A stretch of DNA of 64,000 nucleotides from Ancylobacter sp. IITR112 (GTDB lineage Bacteria > Pseudomonadota > Alphaproteobacteria > Rhizobiales > Xanthobacteraceae). This document shows positions 44,681 to 51,612 of the stretch, piece by piece. The stretch covers positions 2,294,001-2,358,000 of the forward strand of contig NZ_JBGCUS010000001.1 in assembly GCF_041415945.1 (NCBI RefSeq), written 5' to 3'. The translations under genes and the position numbers were made by a program. The notes under the pieces were generated by a model, which searched no databases, had not been told where the DNA came from, and saw nothing but the letters and a program-made list of their open reading frames with translations. Each line of letters opens with the position of its first letter. Position 1 is the stretch's first letter.

Positions 44681-45370
44681 ATGCTGAACGTATCGAAGCT
44701 GCACGTCTCCTATGGCGAGAGCGAGGTTCTGCACGGGCTCAACTTCACCGTCGCGCCCAACGAGATCATCGCCATCATGGGCCGCAACGGCATGGGCAAG
44801 ACCACGCTCATGAAGTCGCTCATGGGCATCGTGCCGACCAAGAGCGGCGCGGTGAGCGTCGGCGCCACCGACATCACCCGGCTGAAGAGCTATGAGCGGG
44901 TCAAGAACGGCGTCGCCTATGTGCCGCAGGGCCGCATGATCTTCTCCACCATGACGGTGCAGGAGAACATCGAGACCGGGCTGATCCCGCGCGGCGAAAG
45001 CAAGGTCCCGCCGGACATTTACGAGCTGTTCCCGGTGCTGCTGGAAATGAAGGGCCGGCGCGGCGGCAATCTCTCCGGCGGCCAGCAGCAGCAGCTCGCC
45101 ATCGCCCGCGCGCTCGCCACCGCGCCCAAGGTGCTGCTGCTCGACGAGCCGACCGAGGGCATCCAGCCCTCGATCATCCGCGACATGGCCCGCACGCTGA
45201 AGCGCATCCGCGACGAGCGGGGCCTGTCCATCGTGGTGTCGGAGCAGGTGCTGTCCTTCGCCCTCGATATCGCCGACCGCGTGCTGGTGATCGAGAACGG
45301 CGAGATCGTCCACGAGGACCGCCGCGCCGATGTGGATGAGGCCAAGGTCGCCCGCTTCCTGTCGGTCTAG
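44681..45370 (+). CDS. urtE: urea/amide ABC transporter ATPase UrtE
   Basis: The 229-residue LivF-type ATPase has Walker A GRNGMGKTT, the Q-loop VPQGRMIFSTMTVQENIETGL, the signature NLSGGQQQQLAIARALATAPKVLLLDEPTEGIQPS and the final VSEQVLSFALDIADRVLVIENGEIV. It pairs with UrtD. It is followed after 72 bases by the formamidase gene; no separate terminator is visible between them. Confidence 0.95.
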   Translation: MLNVSKLHVSYGESEVLHGLNFTVAPNEIIAIMGRNGMGKTTLMKSLMGIVPTKSGAVSVGATDITRLKSYERVKNGVAYVPQGRMIFSTMTVQENIETGLIPRGESKVPPDIYELFPVLLEMKGRRGGNLSGGQQQQLAIARALATAPKVLLLDEPTEGIQPSIIRDMARTLKRIRDERGLSIVVSEQVLSFALDIADRVLVIENGEIVHEDRRADVDEAKVARFLSV

Positions 45371-45442
45371 GCCGCGCCGGAGCGCCAAACCCGCTTTTAC
45401 CGCTTTCCCAAGATCCCAGCATGTCCACGGGGAGTGAGACGC

Positions 45443-46672
45443 ATGACCGAGACGCTTATCAAAGTCGACCTGAACCAGTCGGCCTATGACAACGACATGG
45501 TTCACAACCGCTGGCACCCGGACATTCCGATGGTGGCCTGGGTGAAGCCGGGCGATGATTTCATCGTCGAGACCTATGACTGGACCGGCGGCTTCATCAA
45601 GAACAACGATTCCGCCGACGATGTGCGCGACATCGACCTGTCGATCGTGCACTTCCTCTCCGGTCCCATCGGCGTGAAGGGCGCCGAGCCCGGCGACCTT
45701 CTGGTGGTCGACCTGCTCGACATCGGCGCCATGCCGGACAGCCAGTGGGGCTTCAACGGCTTCTTCTCCAAGAAGAATGGCGGCGGCTTCCTCACCGACC
45801 ATTTCCCGCTGGCCCAGAAGTCGATCTGGGACTTCAAGGGCATGTACACCTCCTCGCGCCATGTCCCGGGGGTGAACTTCGCCGGGCTGATCCATCCCGG
45901 CCTGATCGGCTGCCTGCCCGACCCGAAGCTGCTGGAGACCTGGAACACCCGCGAGCAGGCGCTGATCGACACCAACCCGACCCGCGTGCCCGCCCTCGCC
46001 GTGCCGCCCTTCGCCGCCACCGCCCATATGGGCCGGCTCACCGGCGACGCGCGGGACGCGGCTGCCGCCACCGGCGCGCGCACCGTGCCGCCGCGCGAGC
46101 ATGGTGGCAATTGCGACATCAAGGATCTGTCGCGCGGCTCGAAGATCTATTTCCCGGTCTATGTCGAAGGCGGCGGCCTCTCCATGGGCGACCTGCACTT
46201 CTCGCAGGGCGACGGCGAGATCACCTTCTGCGGCGCCATCGAAATGGCCGGCTGGGTGCATCTCAAGGTCGAGGTGCTGAAGGGCGGCATGGCGAAGTAC
46301 GGGATCAAGAACCCGATCTTCAAGCCCTCGCCGGTGACGCCGAACTACAAGGACTATCTGATCTTCGAGGGCATCTCGGTCGACGAGGCCGGCGGCCAGC
46401 ACTATCTCGACGTCCACATCGCCTATCGCCAGGCCTGCCTCAACGCCATCGAATATCTGAAGAAATTCGGCTATTCCGGCGCACAGGCCTATTCGATCCT
46501 CGGCACCGCGCCGGTGCAGGGGCACATCTCCGGCGTGGTCGACATTCCCAATGCCTGCGCCACGCTGTGGCTGCCGACCGAGATCTTCGACTTCGACATC
46601 AACCCCACCGCGGCCGGACCGACGAAATTCCTCGACGGTTCCATCGACATGCCGCTGTCACCGGACCTTTGA
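45443..46672 (+). CDS. fmdA: formamidase
   Basis: The 409-residue cytosolic enzyme hydrolyses formamide and short-chain amides to ammonia and the acid (acetamidase/formamidase family). The sequence shows LSGPIGVKGAEPGDLLVVDLLDIG, GFFSKKNGGGFLTDHFP, FAGLIHPGLIGCLPD, the catalytic-region RTVPPREHGGNCDIKDLSRGSKIYFPVYVEGGGLSMGDLHFSQGDGEITFCGAIEM, and SVDEAGGQHYLDVHIAYRQACLNAIEYL. Size fits the family. I chose the ATG at 45443; a GTG nine bases earlier is possible. Its position behind the urt genes marks the transporter as an amide system, supplying ammonia from imported amides. Confidence 0.95.
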   Translation: MTETLIKVDLNQSAYDNDMVHNRWHPDIPMVAWVKPGDDFIVETYDWTGGFIKNNDSADDVRDIDLSIVHFLSGPIGVKGAEPGDLLVVDLLDIGAMPDSQWGFNGFFSKKNGGGFLTDHFPLAQKSIWDFKGMYTSSRHVPGVNFAGLIHPGLIGCLPDPKLLETWNTREQALIDTNPTRVPALAVPPFAATAHMGRLTGDARDAAAATGARTVPPREHGGNCDIKDLSRGSKIYFPVYVEGGGLSMGDLHFSQGDGEITFCGAIEMAGWVHLKVEVLKGGMAKYGIKNPIFKPSPVTPNYKDYLIFEGISVDEAGGQHYLDVHIAYRQACLNAIEYLKKFGYSGAQAYSILGTAPVQGHISGVVDIPNACATLWLPTEIFDFDINPTAAGPTKFLDGSIDMPLSPDL

Positions 46673-46695
46673 CCCCCCTCTGACGTCCGGTGCCT

Positions 46696-46722
46696 GCGGG
46701 GCGACGCCATGCGTCGCCCCGC
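46696..46722 (+). terminator. 12-bp hairpin between fmdA and fmdB
   Basis: GCGGGGCGACGC (46696-46707) pairs exactly with GCGTCGCCCCGC (46711-46722) around CAT. There is no T-tract, so it is more likely an attenuator or mRNA-stability element than a full terminator. Confidence 0.5.
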
Positions 46723-46779
46723 CCCTCTCAGGAAACGCCCAAGGGGTCGCGCTCAAGACCCGTACACAGGGACATGCCG

Positions 46780-47136
46780 ATGCCCGTCTATGAATATGAA
46801 TGCGCAAGCTGCGGCGATTTCACCGCGATGCGGCCGATGAGCGAGTATCAGGCCCCGCAGCCCTGCCCCGATTGCGGCGCCATGGCCCCGCGCGTGTTGC
46901 TCACCGCGCCGCATTTCTCCGGAATGTCGCGCGAGAGCTTTGCCGCCCACGCCACCAATGAACGCGCCAGCCACGCGCCGATGACGACGGGCGAATATGC
47001 GGCCAAGCGGCACCCGTCGAGCTGTTCCTGCTGCTCCGGCGGCATGAAGAGCCGTTCGAAGAAATCAAAGACCGCCACCGCCGCCTCAGGCGCCAAGAGC
47101 TTCCCCGCCGCCCGGCCGTGGATGATCAGCCATTGA
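46780..47136 (+). CDS. fmdB: FmdB-family zinc-ribbon protein
   Basis: The 118-residue protein opens with the FmdB pattern MPVYEYECASCGDFTAMRPM and has four cysteines (Cys8, Cys11, Cys29, Cys32 in CPDCG) forming a zinc ribbon, then a later SSCSCCSGG cluster and a basic Lys/Ser tail. FmdB is a proposed regulator of formamidase expression. I prefer the ATG at 46780 over the one six bases earlier because AGGG lies at the right distance. It closes the operon and is convergent with ggt. Confidence 0.9.
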   Translation: MPVYEYECASCGDFTAMRPMSEYQAPQPCPDCGAMAPRVLLTAPHFSGMSRESFAAHATNERASHAPMTTGEYAAKRHPSSCSCCSGGMKSRSKKSKTATAASGAKSFPAARPWMISH

Positions 47137-47160
47137 GGCCCTGAGCGCGCCTGCCTGACC

Positions 47161-47204
47161 GCCGTCATCCCGGACGCGCCAAAGGCGCGATCCGGGATGA
47201 CGGC
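47161..47204. repeat. REP-like long palindrome between fmdB and ggt
   Basis: Two arms of about 20 bases (47161-47180 and 47184-47204) start with GCCGTCATCCCGGA and end with TCCGGGATGACGGC, around AAA. Placed between convergent genes, it can terminate transcripts on either strand. It shares GTCATCCC with the element at 34975. Confidence 0.8.
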
Positions 47205-47224
47205 AGGACCAGACCCCGCGCCTC

Positions 47225-48976
47225 TCACTCCCCGATCGCCACCCCCTCGCGGCGGGGGTCGGCGGCGCCGAGCAGCCCCTGCGGCGTGATCGCCACCGCC
47301 TGCACGCCCGATGTCATCGCCCCTGTCTTCACGCTGAAGCCGAGCGCGGCGAGGCCCGGCGCCAGCGCCTCCGCCGCCGTTCCCGCCTCGATCTCCACCG
47401 CGTCGAAGCGTGCCAACACATTGGGCGCAGCGATGGCGTCGGGCAGGCTCATCCCCCAGTCGAAATGGGCGATCAGTGTCTTGGCGACATAGCCGATGAT
47501 CTGGCTGCCGCCGGGTGAGCCCAGCGCCAGCACTGGCTTTCCGTCCTTCAGCACGATTGTGGGCGTCATCGAGGAGCGCGGTCGCTTGCCCGGCTCCACC
47601 CGGTTGGCCACCGGCACCCCGTCCTTGTGCGAGCGGAAGGAAAAGTCGGTCAGCTCATTGTTGAGCAGGAAGCCGCCCACCATCAGCCGCGACCCGAATC
47701 CGGCCTCGATGGTCGAGGTCATGGAGACGATATTGCCCGCGCCGTCGACAATGGTGATCTGGGTGGTGGAGGGCAGTTCCGGCGCCAGCCCGTCCGCCCG
47801 CGCCGGCGCCACCGAGGCGTGGTCCCACGTCGGATTGCCCGGTGCGACCTCGGGCAGCGCGTCGTCGCCGGCGAGCAGCTTGGCCCGCTCAGCGAGATAA
47901 TCCCGCGCCAGCAGGCCCTTGGTCGGCATCGGCACATAGTCGCTATCGGCCATGTAGCGTTCGCGGTCGGCGAAGGCGAGGCGCGAGGCATCGGCGATCA
48001 GCCGCCATGCCTCGGGCGAGAAAGGCCCGAGCGCCCCTAAATCATAGGGTTCCAGCAGGCCGAGAATCTGGCCCAAGGTGAGCGCCCCGGAACTGGGCGG
48101 GCCCATGCCGCAGACCTCCAGGCCGCGATAGGCGCCGCACACGGGCGGGCGCTCCTTCACCTCGTAGTCCTCGAAATCCTGACGCGCCAGCAGACCGGGA
48201 TTGGCCGCGCCGCGCACCGCCGCGACGATATCCTGTGCCAGCGCGCCGTCATAGAACGCCGCCGCGCCTCGGTCGCGCAGCAGGCGCAACGTCTGCGCAT
48301 AGGCCGGGTTCTTCAGCACCGTGCCCGCCACCAGCGGCGCGCCGGCGGCATCGAGGAAATAGGCCTTGGCGGCAGCATCCCGCTTGAGCGTGTCGACATC
48401 GCCGGCGATCAGTCCGGCAAGGCGGGGCGAGACGGCAAAGCCGTTCTCCGCCCGCTCCAGCGCTGGGGCAAACAGCGCCTCCCAGCCGAGGCGGCCATAG
48501 CGGCGATGCACCGTCTCCAGCAGCGCCGGCGTGCCGGGCGTGCCGACCGAGCGCCCGCCGATAACCGCCTCCATGAAGGCGAGCGGCTGACCCTCAGCGT
48601 CCTGGAACAGGGTCGGCGTCGCCGCGCGCGGGGCGGTCTCACGCGCGTCAAAAGTGGTGAGCGTGCGGGTCGCGGCGTCCCAATAGACCAGGAAGCCACC
48701 TCCGCCGAGGCCGGAGGATTGCGGCTCGACGAGGCCGAGCATCAGTTGCACCGCGACCATGGCGTCGACGGCGTTGCCGCCCGCGCGCAGCATTGCCGCG
48801 CCGGCCTCCGCCGCCAGCGGGTTCGCCGCCGTCACCATCCAGCGCGTGCCGATGGCGGATTTCGGCGCGGTGGCCAGCGCGCCCGCCGCCTCCGGCGCCC
48901 GCACGTCGGAAGCCTGCTGCGCCTGCAGCGGGCTGGCGATGAGCGCCAAGGCGACAAGTCCGTGCCACAGCTTCAT
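47225..48976 (-). CDS. ggt: gamma-glutamyltransferase
   Basis: The 583-residue periplasmic enzyme hydrolyses glutathione and transfers gamma-glutamyl groups. A signal peptide (LVALALIASPLQAQQ) precedes the large-subunit region NPLAAEAGAAMLRAGGNAVDAMVAVQLMLGLVEPQSSGLGGGGFLVYWD. Self-cleavage should occur before Thr404 in LPSTTQITIVDGAGNIVSMTSTIEAGFGS, giving the two subunits. Other motifs are GGFLLNNELTDFSF, KRPRSSMTPTIVLKDGKPVLALGSPGG. The ATG at 48976 starts the signal peptide. It is convergent with fmdB and divergent from the small ORF and yaiI. Confidence 0.95.
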   Translation of the reverse strand: MKLWHGLVALALIASPLQAQQASDVRAPEAAGALATAPKSAIGTRWMVTAANPLAAEAGAAMLRAGGNAVDAMVAVQLMLGLVEPQSSGLGGGGFLVYWDAATRTLTTFDARETAPRAATPTLFQDAEGQPLAFMEAVIGGRSVGTPGTPALLETVHRRYGRLGWEALFAPALERAENGFAVSPRLAGLIAGDVDTLKRDAAAKAYFLDAAGAPLVAGTVLKNPAYAQTLRLLRDRGAAAFYDGALAQDIVAAVRGAANPGLLARQDFEDYEVKERPPVCGAYRGLEVCGMGPPSSGALTLGQILGLLEPYDLGALGPFSPEAWRLIADASRLAFADRERYMADSDYVPMPTKGLLARDYLAERAKLLAGDDALPEVAPGNPTWDHASVAPARADGLAPELPSTTQITIVDGAGNIVSMTSTIEAGFGSRLMVGGFLLNNELTDFSFRSHKDGVPVANRVEPGKRPRSSMTPTIVLKDGKPVLALGSPGGSQIIGYVAKTLIAHFDWGMSLPDAIAAPNVLARFDAVEIEAGTAAEALAPGLAALGFSVKTGAMTSGVQAVAITPQGLLGAADPRREGVAIGE

Positions 48977-49115
48977 GTCCGTCCCCCTCCCGCTTGTCGT
49001 GCACTCAAGATTGCGCGCCGTAACGCGATGTGAACAGTCGATTTCCGCCCCGCACTGCAACAAGCGCGTGACCTTTCCACGAATCGGTCTAAGCTTCAGT
49101 TGTCGTCAACAATCG

Positions 49116-49130
49116 AAAGGAGGTGATCCA
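49116..49130 (+). promoter_or_regulatory. extended Shine-Dalgarno sequence complementary to the 16S rRNA 3' end
   Basis: AAAGGAGGTGATCCA is the complement of the conserved bacterial 16S 3' terminus, GGATCACCTCCTTT plus one base. The GTG start of a 25-codon ORF follows immediately, with GGAGG at seven bases. The match is far longer than the usual four to six bases. Confidence 0.75.
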
Positions 49131-49208
49131 GTGTCTGATCGTCTTGATCCGCGGTCGTCGGTATCCGTGACCTGGACGCTTGCCTCTTCTGAGGTTCGTT
49201 CCGCGTGA
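49131..49208 (+). CDS. 25-codon ORF with extreme ribosome-binding site, possible leader peptide
   Basis: GTG start, TGA at 49206-49208, product beginning MSDRLDPRSSVSVTW and ending SSEVRSA. No cysteine or hydrophobic segment is visible. The start is supported by the extended Shine-Dalgarno sequence, not by length or homology. It is followed by two small hairpins (49209-49222, TGCGA-TACG-TCGCA; 49222-49239, ACTGCC-CTTCTA-GGCAGT) and a terminator at 49268-49298, which is 33 bases ahead of yaiI. This resembles a leader-peptide attenuator, or a free-standing small-protein gene. Confidence 0.55.
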   Translation: MSDRLDPRSSVSVTWTLASSEVRSA

Positions 49209-49267
49209 TGCGATACGTCGCACTGCCCTTCTAGGCAGTTACCGGGCCGAACCGCGGTCTGACATGG

Positions 49268-49300
49268 GAAGGGCTGCTCTCACGGGCAGCCCTTCTTGCT
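49268..49300 (+). terminator. hairpin terminator between the small ORF and yaiI
   Basis: GAAGGGCTGC (49268-49277) pairs perfectly with GCAGCCCTTC (49286-49295), eight-base loop, followed by TTGCTT. It ends 31 bases before the yaiI start. Confidence 0.75.
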
Positions 49301-49330
49301 TGAGGCCAGCCCGATACCTCAGAGATTGCT

Positions 49331-49804
49331 TTGTCCAAGCCGATCCTCATCTATATCGACGCCGATGCCTGCCCGGTGAAGGACGAGACCTACCGCGTCG
49401 CCGCCCGCCACAGGCTGAGGGTGTTTCTGGTCGCCAATTCCTGGATCGCCATCCCGCGCGACGCGGACGTGGAGCGCGTCATCGTATCCGCCGGCCCCGA
49501 CGTGGCCGATGACTGGATCGTCGAGCGGGTGGAAGAGGGCGACCTCGTCATCACCGCCGACGTGCCGCTGGCCGCGCGGGTGGTGGCGAAGGGCGCGGAG
49601 GCCATCGGCCCGACGGGAAAGCCCTTCACCGCCGCCTCCATCGGCATGCAGCTTGCTACCCGCAACCTGATGGCGGACTTGCGCGAAGCCGGCGAGATCA
49701 CGCGCGGCCCCCGCCCCTTTTCCCCGCGCGATCGCTCGGAATTTCTGCAATCGCTGGAACGCGCCGTTCAGCGTTTGAAACGAAAGGGCTTCATAGCGGG
49801 TTGA
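49331..49804 (+). CDS. yaiI: YaiI/YqxD (DUF188) family protein
   Basis: The 157-residue protein is a PIN-like DUF188 member: [77 protein letters not shown] and the C-terminal [20 protein letters not shown]. The conserved aspartates ([19 protein letters not shown]) suggest a metal-dependent nuclease fold, but function is unknown. It uses a TTG start at 49331. The gene is directly downstream of the leader-like small ORF. Confidence 0.9.
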   Translation: MSKPILIYIDADACPVKDETYRVAARHRLRVFLVANSWIAIPRDADVERVIVSAGPDVADDWIVERVEEGDLVITADVPLAARVVAKGAEAIGPTGKPFTAASIGMQLATRNLMADLREAGEITRGPRPFSPRDRSEFLQSLERAVQRLKRKGFIAG

Positions 49805-49829
49805 TGGCGCAGGACATCAGGAGACGTCG

Positions 49830-50588
49830 ATGCTGCAGGCCTGCCTAAACGGCGCGCGTGACCGCGCCTTCCACCCCCACACGCCGCTCACTCCCGCCGA
49901 ACTCGCGGCCGACGCCGCCGCCGTGGTCGCCGCCGGAGCGAGCGAACTGCACCTGCACCCGCGTGACGCCTCCGGCGCACAGACGCTCGACCCCGCCATG
50001 ATCGCCGCCGTGATCGAGGCAATCCGCGCCCGCGCGCCCGGAGTGCCCCTCGGCCTCTCCACTCATGCCGGCATCGCCCCCGGCGGCGCGGGGCGGCTGA
50101 AAGCGGTGCAGGGCTGGACCGTCCTGCCCGATTATGTGTCGGTGAACCTCATCGAGGAAGACGCGCCGGAGATGATCGCCCTTGCGCTGTCGCGCGGCAT
50201 CGGCGTGGAGGCGGGACTGTGGTCGGCAGCGGATGCGGAACGCTTCGTCGCGTTGCCCGAGGCGAAGCAGTGCCTGCGCATCCTCATTGAGATCAACGAG
50301 CAGGATGTCGAGGAAGCGCTCGCGGTGGCGACCGCCATCCGCAAGGTGCTGGCACGCGCCAGCCTCGACGTGCCGGTGCTGCAGCACGGTTTCGACGCCA
50401 CCGTCTGGCCGCTCTACCAGGACGCGCTGATGCGCGGGCTTGACGGGCGCATCGGGCTGGAAGACGGCAAGCACCTGCCCGATGGCAGCGAGGCGGCGGA
50501 CAATGCCGCGCTGATCAAGGCCGCCTTCCGCCTCGCCCGCGTCGCCCCCAACCTGCCGCCGGACGCCGTGCCGCCGCTGGCGGGGTGA
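49830..50588 (+). CDS. beta-keto acid cleavage enzyme (BKACE, DUF849)
   Basis: The 252-residue protein belongs to the BKACE family: it condenses a beta-keto acid with acetyl-CoA to give acetoacetate and a CoA ester. Family features are the metal-binding ELHLHPRD (His41 and His43), GLSTHAG, DYVSVNLIEEDAPE and the final RIGLEDGKHLPDGSEAADNAALIKAA. It is about 25 residues shorter than the lysine-fermentation enzyme (Kce). The substrate is not predictable from context. ATG at 49830. Confidence 0.88.
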   Translation: MLQACLNGARDRAFHPHTPLTPAELAADAAAVVAAGASELHLHPRDASGAQTLDPAMIAAVIEAIRARAPGVPLGLSTHAGIAPGGAGRLKAVQGWTVLPDYVSVNLIEEDAPEMIALALSRGIGVEAGLWSAADAERFVALPEAKQCLRILIEINEQDVEEALAVATAIRKVLARASLDVPVLQHGFDATVWPLYQDALMRGLDGRIGLEDGKHLPDGSEAADNAALIKAAFRLARVAPNLPPDAVPPLAG

Positions 50589-50612
50589 GATACTTCCCGC
50601 CGGTGAGAGGCG

Positions 50613-51245
50613 TCAGCCGCGCGGCATCGGGATCATCGCCGCCACACGCCGCTCGTCCGGCCGCTCGCTCTCGGCAAGGCCGGCGGCAACGCCGGCGCGG
50701 TCGGCCTCGGAACGGTTCTGGCTCATTTTGCGCTTGCCTTCCAGCCGGCTGATAGGCAGGCGCAGCCCGACAATGCCGCGCAACTGGCTGGCTATGAAGC
50801 TCTCTGGAGCGTCCTCGACCGCCCAGGGTGCGGCGCGCCCCTCTTCATGCCGCGCGGTGAGCCGGGACACGGCCACGTGCAGCCGCTCCGTATCGTCGAA
50901 GAATTCGGCCGGGCCATAGGCGTGCACGGCCTCGTAATTCCAGGTCGGCACCACCTTGCCATGCTCGGCCTTGGCGGCGTACCAGCTCGGCGTGATGTAG
51001 GCATCCGCGCCGGAAAACAGCACCAGCGCCTCGCCGAGGGGCGGCGTGCGCCACTGGGGGTTGGCACGGGCGAGATGGCCGTAGAGCACACCGTGTTCGC
51101 CCTCGCTTTCCGCGAGGAAAAGCGGCAGCGGCGTCGCCATCAGCCCCTCGGCGGAGGCGGTGACCAGCGTCGCCAGCCGCGCCTCGCGCATGATCTGGCG
51201 CAGGATCGCGGGGTCGTCTTCGCGAAAGGCGGGCGGCGTGTACAT
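50613..51245 (-). CDS. paiB: PaiB-type FMN-binding negative transcriptional regulator
   Basis: The 210-residue protein begins MYTPPAFREDDPAILRQIMREARLATLVTA and shows LFLAESEGEHGVLYGHLARANPQW, a flavin-reductase-like split-barrel fold, and AEHGKVVPTWNYEAVHAYG, all typical of PaiB. B. subtilis PaiB represses sporulation and protease genes; in alphaproteobacteria the role is unknown. The open ATG at 51245 gives the family start. Confidence 0.9.
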   Translation of the reverse strand: MYTPPAFREDDPAILRQIMREARLATLVTASAEGLMATPLPLFLAESEGEHGVLYGHLARANPQWRTPPLGEALVLFSGADAYITPSWYAAKAEHGKVVPTWNYEAVHAYGPAEFFDDTERLHVAVSRLTARHEEGRAAPWAVEDAPESFIASQLRGIVGLRLPISRLEGKRKMSQNRSEADRAGVAAGLAESERPDERRVAAMIPMPRG

Positions 51246-51312
51246 GGCAGGCTCGGGAACGGGCGCGGCGGAGGCGACACTATAGCCTGCGCCCGCCCCA
51301 CGCCACCGCCGC

Positions 51313-51606
51313 CTATTTCATCTCCACCTCGACGAAGCTCATCGGCGCCTCGCCGGCATTGCGCACATCGTGGCGGATGCCGGCCGGGCGGGAATAGGCG
51401 CCGCCGGCGCTCATCCGCACCTGCGTCACCGTCCCGTCGACATCGACTTCCATCAGCCCGTCGGTGAGGAAGACGATGGCATAGTCCATGGCGTGCTCAT
51501 GCCAGCCGGTGGTGGCGCCGGGGGCGAAGTCCCAGCGGGTGATGCGAACCCGCGCGTCATCCGCCAATTGCGTCGCCACCGCCGGTATGGTGCAGGCAAA
51601 AGCCAT
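51313..51606 (-). CDS. small cupin-domain protein
   Basis: The 97-residue single-cupin protein has RITRWDFAPGATTGWHEHAMDYAIVFLTDGLMEVDVDGT, in which two histidines (HEH) and a later Asp could bind metal, then GGAYSRPAGIRHDVRNAGEAPMSFVEVEM. Its enzymatic role is unknown. The ATG at 51606 starts a few bases after the ppc stop on the same strand, so it is probably the second gene of the ppc transcript. Confidence 0.85.
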   Translation of the reverse strand: MAFACTIPAVATQLADDARVRITRWDFAPGATTGWHEHAMDYAIVFLTDGLMEVDVDGTVTQVRMSAGGAYSRPAGIRHDVRNAGEAPMSFVEVEMK

Positions 51607-51612
51607 GGCGCG

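Noticed and set aside
49116..49130. Possible fragment of a 16S rRNA gene or tmRNA
   Set aside because: Only 15 bases match the complement of the 16S 3' end, and the orientation and start-codon spacing fit a Shine-Dalgarno function.
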